Positions 17,484-26,660 are shown, counted from the stretch's first letter. The stretch: 64,000 nt of DNA from Multivorans sp965232105 (GCA_965232105.1 OZ246956.1:2914001-2978000); one strand, 5' to 3'. Notes: generated by a model not told the origin, from the letters alone. Made by a program: numbers and translations.

Positions 17484-17525
17484 CTGGGTGCGCCGGCCTT
17501 CTGGCCGGCATCCGCCGAAAGGCGG
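17484..17525. repeat. Two-hairpin intergenic repeat element (copy 1)
   Basis: The element starts CTGGGTGC (17484-17491). A perfect 7-bp hairpin follows, GCCGGCC-TTCT-GGCCGGC (17492-17509), then ATC-like spacer and a second hairpin CCGCC-GAAA-GGCGG (17512-17525). A copy with the same architecture but different stem bases lies at 52580-52630. It resembles REP/BIME-type dispersed intergenic elements. Confidence 0.55.
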
Positions 17526-17547
17526 TATCCGCCTGCGCTCCGAAGCC

Positions 17548-20166
17548 CTACCGCGACCGGCTCCGCACTCCCGTCACCGTCAACCCAGGCCGCAGTACCT
17601 CGACCCGGATGTCCCTCAGCCCGTCCGGCCCGGCCGCCACGCCGGCAGCCGGCTCGAAGGCGATCAGGTACTGGGAGCGAAGGGCGCGCGCGATCTGGCG
17701 ATAGATGCGGTCCAGGTCGTCGACCGAGTCAGCGATGTGGTACTGGCCGCCGGTCCGGTCGGCAAGCGTCCGCAGCGCGTCGATCGTCCCCTGGTCGTTC
17801 ACACGGAGCGCGACGGGGTAGATCGCCACCTCAGCGAGCTCGACCTGGGCGAGGACGCGCTCGAAGTCCAGGTTGCTGTCGGTGTCCGCGCCGTCGCTCA
17901 GGATGACGAGTGCCCGCCGGTCCGGCCGTCCGGCGAACGACGAAACCGCGTAGGCGATGCCGTCGTAGAGCCGGGTCGAGCCCCAGGCGCGCAGGCCGTC
18001 GGCGGCATAGCGGAGCAGGCGGGTGTCGCCGGTAAACGGCGTCAGCCGCTCGAGATCGTGGTTGAACACGAGGAGGCTGGCAGCGTCACGCTCGGTCAGG
18101 ACACCCTCGAAGAAGCGTTGCGCGCTCGTGGCGGCCACTCGGACGCCGCGTCCCAGGGAGCTGGAGACGTCCATCAGGAGGGCGACGTTCATCAGCCTGT
18201 CGGCGAGGTTGCGGAAGTCATGGACCGGCGCCTCGATGCCCTGGTGAAGAACCCGGAAGTCCGCCGGCCCGAGGTCGGTGGCCGGGCCGGTCTGGCGGCC
18301 GCCGACCGAGACGAGCATCTCGACCAGACGGACGTCGATCTTTTCGGGGGCCCCGGCGCCCAGAAAGACGAGATCCTCGACCTGTTCCCCGGAACCCCCT
18401 TCGCTCGAGTGCAGCGTGGCCACGGCCCGAACGAAGGCGAGCGGTCTTCGCAGTCCGGCCGGAACGAGGCAACGGAAGGGCGGTGAAGTCATCCGTTCCA
18501 GTGATTCCGTGCCCAGGAAACACTCGACGTGGTCGAGTTCGCGGCCTGACGGCACGTCGACGCGGACCGCGAGATCGAGCGCCTCACCCAGGCGGGCGGT
18601 GTCAGGACGTTCCAGGCCGATCGCGAACGGCCGCTCCTCCCGTTCGATGTCGAGGCCGTGCCGAGCCAGAAGCTGCCCCCCGCGGTCGTGTCCGCGTACT
18701 TCGACGCGGTGTCGCTGCTCCGGCAGGTCGACGGGTTGAACGAAGGGTGGTCCTATGGCCGTAGCTACCGCCTCGCCGTCGCGCAGGAAGACGACTTCGG
18801 CGACGCCGGGGCTGGCGGTGGCCCGGGCGGTGAACGAGGAACCGAGTATCCGGCCGTCCGGCGCCAGAAGCTCGACGGCAGGCAACTGGTTCAGCACGAT
18901 CGTCTCGCGACGGGTCAGCAGGTGAAGATCGGGCACCTCAGGCGGCGTGGCAAGCGTTGGCACCTCGACCGTGCTGCTGGTGCGCAGCAACCCGCGCCCC
19001 AGGTTGTCTTCGGCGCGGAGTTCGATGCGGTAGGGCCCGGGGGGCAGACGACGGTAGAAGTCGAGCGCGATGCCCGGTGCCGGGCGGTCGCCGCCCGTCG
19101 CGTCGACTGGAACGCCGCCGCTTATGTGGTGGGCGACGACGAAGGCGTCGGCAAGCCGGTTGCCGAAGAAGAGATCGCCGGTGATCGTCACCCGGTCGAG
19201 GATCTGGCCGGCGCCGAGTTTGGCGAGATGTTCGTGGGGTAGCCGCAGCCGGCCGCGCATCGCGGTGCGACGGTTCTCGCTGCCGAGGGCCTCGAACTCC
19301 AGCGAGACGCCCGGCAATGCCATCGCGTTGGGATCGAGGACGGCTTCCGTGCGCAGAAAGTCGTCAACCCAGCTCGACGTGTCGCCATCGGCGCCGGGCG
19401 CCCTGCGCGTCCAGTCCATCTGCTCGACGAACTCGCTCCAGCCAACGGCGCGTTCGAGCCTCCCCTCGAGACGGCGGCGTTCGTTCGACGCCAGGCAGCG
19501 TTTTCGTTCCGCCTGATCGAGGATCCTCAGTGCGTCGACCGGCGGCGGTGTGGCGCTGTCGCCCACGCTGGCGGACGTCCTGGGCCCGAAGGTGAGGTCC
19601 ACGCCTGCGTTCGGCGACCACAGCGCCATCGACCGGGGGTCGAAGTTGACCTGCTGGACGAACGCGAGGACGACCTGGCTCGTTTCGGGCGGAGGGGCTC
19701 GGCCGAGCTGATGTTCGAGTTCCCAGCCGTCATAGACCCAGATCTCGATTCGCCGGAGGGTCGACTCGCACGCTTCGACGCCTTGCCGGTAGGCCGGCTT
19801 TCCGGCCAGGAGCACGGCCCGCTCCATCTCGGGCGACCGTTCGCGCAACTGGTCGCGGGCCTCGAGATTCTGGCGCCAGCGCTCCAGCAGCCGCGGCGGG
19901 CGCGTCGTCCAGAAAGCGCGCAGGAAGCGTTCGTGCGCGCCGGGGCCCTCGAGTTGCTCGAAGGCCCGGCGCTCGCGGTCGGTGAAGAGGGGCTCAACCT
20001 CGGCGAACCACTGGTCGTAGAAGTCGGGCAGGCGCGCCTGGGGCCGCCGGCTGGACTGAGCTTCCGCGGGTTCGGTGGAAACGGCGGTCAGCGTTGCCGC
20101 TGCGAACAGCAGCGCCCCGGCCGCGTGAAGGCAGCGGCGTCGGCCCTTCCGCTGAAACGAGCGGAT
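17548..20166 (-). CDS. Exported VWA-domain protein with degenerate GWxTD-like N-terminus
   Basis: The frame is open to the stop of the gene upstream and encodes about 872 residues: a signal peptide (RRRCLHAAGALLFAAATL), a GWxTD-like region (FLRAFWTTRPPRLLERW ... RRIEIWVYDGWE), beta-rich middle domains and a C-terminal VWA domain. The MIDAS is LLMDVSSSLG near residue 666, with FNHDLERLTPF and ALVILSDGAD following. No ATG, GTG or TTG exists between the upstream stop and TTG 19848, yet the signal peptide and GWxTD-like block read in frame ahead of that TTG. An ATC at 20166 sits 9 bases after GGAG and is the best-placed start; CTG 20112 is another option. A conservative call would be 17548-19848. 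It resembles the acidobacterial VWFA-related family; role unknown. Confidence 0.75.
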   Translation of the reverse strand: MRSFQRKGRRRCLHAAGALLFAAATLTAVSTEPAEAQSSRRPQARLPDFYDQWFAEVEPLFTDRERRAFEQLEGPGAHERFLRAFWTTRPPRLLERWRQNLEARDQLRERSPEMERAVLLAGKPAYRQGVEACESTLRRIEIWVYDGWELEHQLGRAPPPETSQVVLAFVQQVNFDPRSMALWSPNAGVDLTFGPRTSASVGDSATPPPVDALRILDQAERKRCLASNERRRLEGRLERAVGWSEFVEQMDWTRRAPGADGDTSSWVDDFLRTEAVLDPNAMALPGVSLEFEALGSENRRTAMRGRLRLPHEHLAKLGAGQILDRVTITGDLFFGNRLADAFVVAHHISGGVPVDATGGDRPAPGIALDFYRRLPPGPYRIELRAEDNLGRGLLRTSSTVEVPTLATPPEVPDLHLLTRRETIVLNQLPAVELLAPDGRILGSSFTARATASPGVAEVVFLRDGEAVATAIGPPFVQPVDLPEQRHRVEVRGHDRGGQLLARHGLDIEREERPFAIGLERPDTARLGEALDLAVRVDVPSGRELDHVECFLGTESLERMTSPPFRCLVPAGLRRPLAFVRAVATLHSSEGGSGEQVEDLVFLGAGAPEKIDVRLVEMLVSVGGRQTGPATDLGPADFRVLHQGIEAPVHDFRNLADRLMNVALLMDVSSSLGRGVRVAATSAQRFFEGVLTERDAASLLVFNHDLERLTPFTGDTRLLRYAADGLRAWGSTRLYDGIAYAVSSFAGRPDRRALVILSDGADTDSNLDFERVLAQVELAEVAIYPVALRVNDQGTIDALRTLADRTGGQYHIADSVDDLDRIYRQIARALRSQYLIAFEPAAGVAAGPDGLRDIRVEVLRPGLTVTGVRSRSR

Positions 20167-20172
20167 CGACCT

Positions 20173-20979
20173 CTACTCCGGTAGGAGCGCCTTGATCGCC
20201 TCGGAGGGCTCGAAGACGCTGGGGTCCACGTCATCCCAGGTGACGGACTCGACGGTTTGGGTGATCTCCATGCCCATCGTCTCCAAGATGTCGGACGTGC
20301 CGATCAGCAGGCCGCCGAACTCCTTGTAGTCGGAGATGTTGCGGGTGACTTCCTGCCTTCCCATTTCAGTGTCCTGCACCCCCTCGACGCCGATGAGCAG
20401 GCCGGTGTCGGCGGAGAAGTAGTGGGAAGATTCGTTGCCGGCGGCGTCGATCAGGTCGAGTTGGTAGGCGGCCTGACCGTTCCACTCCGTCTCTCCGGCC
20501 GCCGTCTGCTGCGGGTAGAGCTCGCCGTACTCAAGTTCGGCGTAGAAGCGGCTGTCTCGCTTCACTTGTTCGAGCATCTCGCCCTCCACCAGTTGGGTAC
20601 CGGTCATCGGGTTCTCTGCCCACGCGACGTCCCCGTTGTAGCCCTGCACGATGTCGCCGACACCTGCCATGTTGATCGTCAGCAGGAACTTGTCGGGAGC
20701 CATCGCGTAGGCGGTGAAGTCGCCGCTCACTCCCATCGCTGGCATCCCGAAGGTTCCCTTTACGGTGGTCGAGGTGTGCGCGCGCAATGCCTCTTCGCCG
20801 CCGACCGCTTCGATGAAGCGAGCGACGATCTTCTGCTCCTCCGTCAACTCCGGGGGCGGAGGTGGGGGCTCCGCTGGGGCTGGCGAAGTACCTGAGTCGT
20901 AGGCAGCGCAGGCGCCGAGAATCAGACCGCAGCAGACGAGCGCGAGCAGAGCGTTGCGGCTAGTGGACTTGAAGGACAT
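20173..20979 (-). CDS. LolA/LppX-like lipoprotein, paralogue 1
   Basis: A 268-residue predicted lipoprotein. The signal ends in a lipobox (LILGAC), then comes a Pro-rich linker. The mature part has the style of 'outer membrane lipoprotein-sorting' LolA-fold proteins: FIEAVGGEEALRAH, VKGTFGMPAMGVSG, ETEWNGQAAYQLDL. An AGGAG site precedes ATG 20979. It is a tandem paralogue of the next gene upstream and both end in KALLPE. Role in lipid or lipoprotein handling is inferred from fold only. Confidence 0.8.
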   Translation of the reverse strand: MSFKSTSRNALLALVCCGLILGACAAYDSGTSPAPAEPPPPPPELTEEQKIVARFIEAVGGEEALRAHTSTTVKGTFGMPAMGVSGDFTAYAMAPDKFLLTINMAGVGDIVQGYNGDVAWAENPMTGTQLVEGEMLEQVKRDSRFYAELEYGELYPQQTAAGETEWNGQAAYQLDLIDAAGNESSHYFSADTGLLIGVEGVQDTEMGRQEVTRNISDYKEFGGLLIGTSDILETMGMEITQTVESVTWDDVDPSVFEPSEAIKALLPE

Positions 20980-21022
20980 GGATCGTCTCCTGAGTCGTTG
21001 TGTGTGCGGGTGAACGGCGGGT

Positions 21023-21808
21023 CTACTCCGGCAGCAGCGCCTTGATCGCGTCGGAGGGCTCGAGGACGCTCGGGTCGACGTCGTCGAACGTGACGGACTC
21101 GATGGTCGTGACGAACTCCATCCCGATGGAGGCCATGTTCGTCGTCGTTGAAGTAGCCATCATCACGCCGCCGAACTCCTGGTAGTCGCCGATGGTGATG
21201 ACCACCTCCGTCGATCCCATGTCGGTCGTCTGTGTTCCCTCCGCACCGATCAGGAGCCCGGTCTCCTTGGCGAAGTACTGGGACGTTTCATTGCCGTCGA
21301 CATCGACGAGGTCGAGTTGGTACACGGCTTGGCCGTTCCACTCGGTTTCTCCGGCGGTCGTCTGTTGCGGGAAGAGGTCGGCGCGCTCCAGGTCCGCGTA
21401 GAAGCGAGCTTGACGTTTCGTCTGAGCCAGCATCTCGCCGTTCAGCAACTGTGCGCCCTCCATGGGGTTGTCCAGCCAGCCGATCTCTCCGTTGTAGCCC
21501 GAGACGGTCTCGCCGAAGCCCGGCATCTCGTTCCTCGCGACCATCTTGTCGGGCGCCATCGCGTAGATCGTCGACTGGCCGGACATACCCATCGCGGGCA
21601 ACTCGAACGCGCCTTTGATGGTCCTTGATGTGTGCGCCCGGATCGCCTTCTCGCCGCCCAGGGCCTCGATGTAGCGGCCAGTGATCTCCTCGGGCGACGG
21701 CAGTTCATGGTTGTCGGCGAGGAGCGGCGCGGCGGAGAGCGCGGCTCCCAGGAGCAAGGTGCAGCCGGCTAGCGAGAGGGCCCTGCGGTGCTGGAGGAAA
21801 AGTGACAT
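21023..21808 (-). CDS. LolA/LppX-like exported protein, paralogue 2
   Basis: A 261-residue exported protein with a signal peptide (LSLAGCTLLLGAALSAAP). It is clearly homologous along its whole length to the downstream neighbour: YIEALGGEKAIRAH, IKGAFELPAMGMSG, ETEWNGQAVYQLDL and the same C-terminal KALLPE. ATG 21808 follows AGGAAA; the longer open frame to 22021 overlaps the flavin oxidoreductase gene and is unlikely. Its signal region contains a Cys (LAGCTLLLG), but an A-x-A cleavage site fits better, so lipidation is less clear than in the paralogue. Confidence 0.8.
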   Translation of the reverse strand: MSLFLQHRRALSLAGCTLLLGAALSAAPLLADNHELPSPEEITGRYIEALGGEKAIRAHTSRTIKGAFELPAMGMSGQSTIYAMAPDKMVARNEMPGFGETVSGYNGEIGWLDNPMEGAQLLNGEMLAQTKRQARFYADLERADLFPQQTTAGETEWNGQAVYQLDLVDVDGNETSQYFAKETGLLIGAEGTQTTDMGSTEVVITIGDYQEFGGVMMATSTTTNMASIGMEFVTTIESVTFDDVDPSVLEPSDAIKALLPE

Positions 21809-21890
21809 GAGAGTTTCCTGTGTTGGGTTGCGCGGCGTCGTACTTGAATACGCAGTAGCGATGATTCGGTTGCTGTTACCAGTGGGTGAG

Positions 21891-23102
21891 CTAACTCGCC
21901 CACTTCCTCGCCGCGGCGAGGGCCTCGTCCGACGGTGGCAGGGTGGGCTTGAGCCGCGCGGTCGCGTTGAAGGGCTCCGTATCGATCTCGTCGAGGCTCT
22001 GCTCACCGGCGAGCACGGCACGTTTCCATTCCTGGTGCCGGTCCTCGCGCTCGTGGAACTCGGGCATCACTTCGCGCGCGAACAACTCCAGGCTGCTCAT
22101 GATGTCCTCGTGGGTGTTCTTGCCGGCCTGGTTGAGCAGGATGACCTGGTCGACGTGCGCCCGCTCGAGTTCGCGCAGACGCTCGCGGATCGTCTCCGGT
22201 GAGCCGATCAGCTCGCTGTCGGAGCGCCTCCGGCCCTCGGGGGTCTGTTTCCACTCCTGGTAGCGCTCCCAGAAGTTGTTCGCCTTGGGCTCGAACGGCC
22301 CCTCCTTGTTGTAGAGCTGGAGTGCGAACTGGAAGAAGGTCCAGCCGTCGGCCTTCTGCCGCGCCTCCTCGTCGGTGGGCGCGCACATGAAGCCGCTGAC
22401 GGTGGCCAGGTTCGGATTCGTCCGGTAGTCGCAGAGCTTCTGCCGGTCGCCGAGGAAGGTGTTGTAGTACGCGTTGACCCAGGCGCGGGCGGAGTCGAGA
22501 TCGACGAACTTGAAGCACAGCGCGCCCATGCCGCGGTGGGCGGCGTAGCGGATCGTGTCGAGCTGCGAACAGGCCACCCACAGCGGCGGGTGGGGCCGCT
22601 GCAGCGGTTTCGGGATCACGTTGCGAAGCGGGAAGTCGAAGTAGTGGCCGTGGTACTCCCAGCCCTCTTCCCAGAACATCGGCAGACAGGCCTGGACGGC
22701 TTCCTCCCACACGATCCGCTTGTCGCGGAAGCTGCGGCCGAAGGGATGCAACTCGGTGATGCTGGAGCCCTCGCCGAGGCCGAGTTCGACCCGGCCGTTC
22801 GAGACCAGATCGAGGGTCGAAACCCGTTCCGCCACTCGCGCCGGGTGATTCGTCGTCAACTGGACGATGCCGTGGCCGAGACGGATGTTCTCCGTCCGCT
22901 GCGACGCCGCGGCCAGGAACACCTCAGGCGCGGAACTGTGCGAGTACTCCTCCAGGAAGTGGTGCTCCACCTCCCAGGCGTAGTCGTACCCGAGCCGGTC
23001 CGCGAGTGCGATCTGTTCCAGCGAGTTCTGGAGCAGTCGGTGCTCGGAGTCCGGCCCCCAAGGCTTGGGCAACTGGTGCTCGTAGAAGATGCCGAATTTC
23101 AT
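21891..23102 (-). CDS. LLM-class flavin-dependent oxidoreductase
   Basis: A luciferase-like monooxygenase of 403 residues. Family landmarks are MKFGIFYEHQLP at the start, YDYAWEVEHHFLEEYS, IRLGHGIVQLTTNHPARVAE, and RVELGLGEGSS. These use FMNH2 or F420 to oxidise small molecules; the exact substrate is unknown. ATG 23102 is chosen; the open frame continues upstream to 23516, but that part is antisense to the pterin dehydratase gene and lacks family similarity. Confidence 0.92.
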   Translation of the reverse strand: MKFGIFYEHQLPKPWGPDSEHRLLQNSLEQIALADRLGYDYAWEVEHHFLEEYSHSSAPEVFLAAASQRTENIRLGHGIVQLTTNHPARVAERVSTLDLVSNGRVELGLGEGSSITELHPFGRSFRDKRIVWEEAVQACLPMFWEEGWEYHGHYFDFPLRNVIPKPLQRPHPPLWVACSQLDTIRYAAHRGMGALCFKFVDLDSARAWVNAYYNTFLGDRQKLCDYRTNPNLATVSGFMCAPTDEEARQKADGWTFFQFALQLYNKEGPFEPKANNFWERYQEWKQTPEGRRRSDSELIGSPETIRERLRELERAHVDQVILLNQAGKNTHEDIMSSLELFAREVMPEFHEREDRHQEWKRAVLAGEQSLDEIDTEPFNATARLKPTLPPSDEALAAARKWAS

Positions 23103-23243
23103 AGGCCGCCGACAGTACCACTGCAGGACGAGCCGCCTGGAGGCTGACCGCCCGGAACCCGGAACGGCTGGAAGCCGTGAGCCGTGGCGCCGCGATCCGA
23201 GCGGTTCGACGGCTGCTAGGGTCACGCGTCGGAGGTGACGACG

Positions 23244-23522
23244 ATGGCGATGACGGCGGACGAGATCCAGGCGGCGTGTAGCGAGCTGACGGGTTGGGAG
23301 GCGGATCCGGAAGTGCCCTCGATCTCGAGGGAGTACCAGTTCCCCACCTTCCCGGCGGCGGTGCGGTTCGTCGACTTTGTTGCCGAACTTGCCGAAGCGG
23401 CGGATCATCATCCCGACATCGACATCCGCTACAGCAGGGTTCGCTTGACCCTGAGCACCCATTCCGCGGGCGGCGTGACGGAGAAGGACTTCGCTCTCGC
23501 CCGGGCGATCGACCATAGTTGA
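23244..23522 (+). CDS. phhB: 4a-hydroxytetrahydrobiopterin dehydratase (PCD/DCoH)
   Basis: A 92-residue pterin-4a-carbinolamine dehydratase. The active-site pattern is intact: ADHHPDIDIRYSRVRLTLSTH region with paired His and the downstream Thr-His. It recycles the carbinolamine formed by aromatic amino acid hydroxylases, or may have a moonlighting role as no phenylalanine hydroxylase is nearby. GGAGG at 23231-23235 sits 8 bases before ATG 23244, which decides this start over the GTG at 23235. Confidence 0.94.
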   Translation: MAMTADEIQAACSELTGWEADPEVPSISREYQFPTFPAAVRFVDFVAELAEAADHHPDIDIRYSRVRLTLSTHSAGGVTEKDFALARAIDHS

Positions 23523-23541
23523 TCTTCTCGAGCCGCGACCG

Positions 23542-24393
23542 ATGACCCAGCCTCTTCAAGCGGCGACGCCGCGGACCGTGCCTGAGTCGCCCTACTACCT
23601 GGCGGTCGGCAACGAGGTCGAGTTGTTCCTGGCCGCCCACCGGGCACGGATGCCGGTGCTGCTCAAGGGCCCGACCGGCTGCGGCAAGACCCGTTTCCTG
23701 GAGCACATGACGCACCGCCTGTATCGCGGCGCCGAGGCAGGGACGCGAGCCGGCATCGATTCGCCTCTGGTGACGGTCGCCTGCCACGAGGATCTGACCG
23801 CGACGGACCTGGTGGGGCGGTACCTGCTCGAGGGCGACGACACGGTCTGGATGGACGGTCCCCTGACGCGGGCCGTGCGCGACGGGTCGATCTGCTACCT
23901 GGACGAGATCGTCGAGGCGCGCAAGGACACGACGGTGCTGATCCACGCGCTGACCGACCACCGCCGCATCCTGCCGATCGAGAAGCGGGGCGAGATCCTG
24001 CCGGCGCACCCCGATTTCCTGCTCGTCCTGTCGTACAACCCGGGCTACCAGAGCGTCGCCAAGGACTTGAAGCCGAGCACGCGCCAGCGGTTCGTCGCGC
24101 TCGAGTTCGACTACCCGCCACCCGAGGTCGAAGCCGAGATCATCGCCCACGAGGCGGACATCGACATCACGCTGGCCCGTGACCTGGCCGAACTCGGCAA
24201 GCGCATTCGCAACCTGCACCACCGCGGCTTCGACGAGGGCGTCAGTACGCGGCTGCTGATCTACACGGCGCAGTTGATCGCGGGAGGCATCGGCGTGCGC
24301 GAAGCCTGCGTCGCCGCGATCTGCCGGGCGATCACCGACGACGACGAAGTCCAGCGCGCGGTGACCGAAGTCGCAACGACGTTGCTGCCGTGA
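23542..24393 (+). CDS. MoxR/CbbQ/NorQ-type AAA+ ATPase
   Basis: A 283-residue AAA+ ATPase. Walker A is GPTGCGKTRF, Walker B is ICYLDEIVEA, sensor 1 is LLVLSYNPGYQ, and the C-terminal arginine finger area is STRQRFVALEFDYP. The length and the sequence match the CbbQ/NorQ/GpvN group, which pairs with a VWA protein to remodel metalloenzymes (Rubisco activation by CbbQO, NO-reductase maturation by NorQD). The VWA partner follows after 13 bases, so the pair is an operon. No Rubisco or NO-reductase gene is in the window. Confidence 0.93.
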   Translation: MTQPLQAATPRTVPESPYYLAVGNEVELFLAAHRARMPVLLKGPTGCGKTRFLEHMTHRLYRGAEAGTRAGIDSPLVTVACHEDLTATDLVGRYLLEGDDTVWMDGPLTRAVRDGSICYLDEIVEARKDTTVLIHALTDHRRILPIEKRGEILPAHPDFLLVLSYNPGYQSVAKDLKPSTRQRFVALEFDYPPPEVEAEIIAHEADIDITLARDLAELGKRIRNLHHRGFDEGVSTRLLIYTAQLIAGGIGVREACVAAICRAITDDDEVQRAVTEVATTLLP

Positions 24394-24406
24394 CCGTGCG
24401 TCGACG

Positions 24407-26659
24407 GTGGCCCGCGTTGAGCCGAGTCGCAACGACGCTGCAGCCTTGACCGCGGTTGCCCTCGACGACGTCGCTCGCGTCCTCGAGATCTACGTCGAGG
24501 CGATGCTGGCGCGGCCGGCCGAGGTCCGGCCGCTTGGCGACCTGTCGTCCGGCGATCGGTCGCGCGCCGGCCATGTCGACCTGGAAGGCGCGGCGGCGGC
24601 CGGCCGTCCGACGACGGACGGCGCCTCCTTCTACCTGCCGGAACGGATCGAGCGGTTTGGCGACCTCTACGGCAACTTCATGGTCTACCGGATGGCGGTG
24701 CTGCACCAGTTGGGCGGCGTGCTGTTCGGCACCTACCGCCGCGGCCCGGTCCGGTTCGCCGACTTCTTCGCTGGTTTCGATGAGCCCGGCCTCGCCAGGG
24801 CGCTGTTCGCGCGGCTCGAGGGAGCGCGCATCGACGCGGCGCTGGCGCGCACGTTCCGGGGCGTTCGCCGGGACCTGCTGCGGCTGATCGACGATGCCCT
24901 GGAGTCGTCGCCGGCGCCTGCTTCCAGGCGGCGGTCCCGGGGAACTTCCCGCGAAACGGCTTTGTCCGATCTTTCCGGGGTGCTGCTGACGGCCCAGCGC
25001 CGGCTACTGATGCCGGAGGCTGGGCATCAGGGCGGCGTGTCGGTGCGCGACGCCGAACTCCCCAACGAAGCCGCGCTTCTGCTCAGCCGCGGCGCCACCG
25101 TGGAGAACACGCGCGCCGGCGTACGTTCTCTTTATCCGACGTTTGCCGCCTTGCGCCCGACCGGCCTCGTGGTCGACTTTGGCCTGACGGCTGGAGCCGC
25201 CGCGGAGGAGCGCGGACCGGAGTCCGTCGTTGACCCGTCCCGGCAGTCTCTCGAGATGCCCGCGCCGGCCCATCACGGGGACCCGGCGCCGGAGCGGGTC
25301 GAACTCCGCGGCGAGTGGGGCGAACTCGCGTCCGAGGTCGAACTGCGGGACGACGTGGAGCCGGGCCCGCTGGCTTCGGGCCTGATGGACCAGTTGCAGG
25401 TGGACGAGCTCGGCGTGCTCAGCCTCCAGGACGGGGATCTTTCGGGCACGGCGGGGCTGCCGCTCACCGACCTCGACGTGACCGGGGCGATCGAGGCTGA
25501 GGCCGGTGATGCGGACTCCGAACCGATCGAACTCGACCCCGAGGAGTTGGCCGCCCGCCTGGAAGAACTGTCGAAACGACTCGAACGCGAACTCGATGCA
25601 GCCGGCCTGAACCGCGACCGGGAGCAGGTCCACTACTACGACGAGTGGGACCACGAACTCGCCGGCTACCGGCGCCGCTGGTGCCACCTCCGGGAGAAGG
25701 CGATCGAACCGCCGCCGGCGGACGGCGTCGGTGTTGCGACGGCTTCCGGCGGCCGCTTCGTCGACGAGACGAGACAACACCACGCCGACCTGCTGAGCCG
25801 GGTCCGGCGGCAGTTCGAGTTGCTCAAGCCGGAGGAGTTCCGGCGCGTGCGGCGGCTGATCGAAGGCGAGGAACTCGACCTCGACCGGGTGGTGGAGACG
25901 CATGTCGACCGCCGCGCCGGCCGGCCGCCGGACGGCGCCGTCTACATGAGCCGCCGCCGTCAGCACCGCGACGTGGCGGCGGCCTTCCTGCTCGACATGA
26001 GTGCCTCGACCGACGCCGAGGCGCCCGTGGACGAGCCCGAGCCGGCAGCGGGTCGCGAGCCGGAGCCGGAGTATGTCGGCGTCTTCGATGACTTCGACTG
26101 GCCGGACAACCCGCAGCGGCTGCCGCCGGGGCGCAGAGTGATCGACATCGAGAAGGAGTCGCTCGTCCTGATGGCCGACGCCCTCGAAACCCTGGGCGAC
26201 GACTACGCGATCTACGGTTTCTCCGGTTTCGGCCGCAAGGAGGTCGAGTTCTTCGTCGCGAAGGAGTTCGACGACGACCTCGACCGCGAAGCGGAGGACC
26301 GGATCGCCGCGATGGAGCCGAAGCGCAGCACCCGGATGGGACCGGCGATCCGCCACGCCGCGGTGAAGCTCGCCGAGCGCGAGGCGAAGGTCAAGGTCCT
26401 GCTCATCCTCTCGGACGGCTACCCCCAGGATTTCGACTACGGCAGCGACCGTGCCTCCCGCGTCTACGGCATCCGCGACACGATGGTCGCGCTCCGCGAG
26501 ACGGAACGCGTTGGGATCTCGACCTTCTGCATCACCGTCGACCCGGCCGGCCACGACTACCTGCGCGAGATGTGCCCCGAGCGCCGCTACCTCGTGATCG
26601 ACGAGATCGCCGCCCTGCCGAGCCAGTTGCCGAAGGTCTACCGCGGGCTGACTGCGTAG
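24407..26659 (+). CDS. NorD/CbbO-type VWA-domain protein
   Basis: A 750-residue partner of the preceding AAA+ ATPase. The N-terminal third is helical (FMVYRMAVLHQLGGVLFG), the middle is acidic, and the C-terminal VWA domain has the MIDAS FLLDMSASTD, LLILSDGYPQDFDYGS and the ending PAGHDYLREMCPERRY seen in NorD/CbbO proteins. It probably recruits the ATPase to a client metalloenzyme at the MIDAS. The start is GTG 24407; no strong ribosome-binding site is visible, and coupling to the upstream gene is likely. The client is unknown. Confidence 0.9.
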   Translation: MARVEPSRNDAAALTAVALDDVARVLEIYVEAMLARPAEVRPLGDLSSGDRSRAGHVDLEGAAAAGRPTTDGASFYLPERIERFGDLYGNFMVYRMAVLHQLGGVLFGTYRRGPVRFADFFAGFDEPGLARALFARLEGARIDAALARTFRGVRRDLLRLIDDALESSPAPASRRRSRGTSRETALSDLSGVLLTAQRRLLMPEAGHQGGVSVRDAELPNEAALLLSRGATVENTRAGVRSLYPTFAALRPTGLVVDFGLTAGAAAEERGPESVVDPSRQSLEMPAPAHHGDPAPERVELRGEWGELASEVELRDDVEPGPLASGLMDQLQVDELGVLSLQDGDLSGTAGLPLTDLDVTGAIEAEAGDADSEPIELDPEELAARLEELSKRLERELDAAGLNRDREQVHYYDEWDHELAGYRRRWCHLREKAIEPPPADGVGVATASGGRFVDETRQHHADLLSRVRRQFELLKPEEFRRVRRLIEGEELDLDRVVETHVDRRAGRPPDGAVYMSRRRQHRDVAAAFLLDMSASTDAEAPVDEPEPAAGREPEPEYVGVFDDFDWPDNPQRLPPGRRVIDIEKESLVLMADALETLGDDYAIYGFSGFGRKEVEFFVAKEFDDDLDREAEDRIAAMEPKRSTRMGPAIRHAAVKLAEREAKVKVLLILSDGYPQDFDYGSDRASRVYGIRDTMVALRETERVGISTFCITVDPAGHDYLREMCPERRYLVIDEIAALPSQLPKVYRGLTA

Positions 26660-26660
26660 A

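Noticed and set aside
15367..18486. Plus-strand open frame of about 1039 codons
   Set aside because: It lies opposite the amidase, O-antigen-ligase-like and VWA genes, is Gly/Arg/Glu-rich and shows no family motif. It is an antisense shadow typical of GC-rich DNA.
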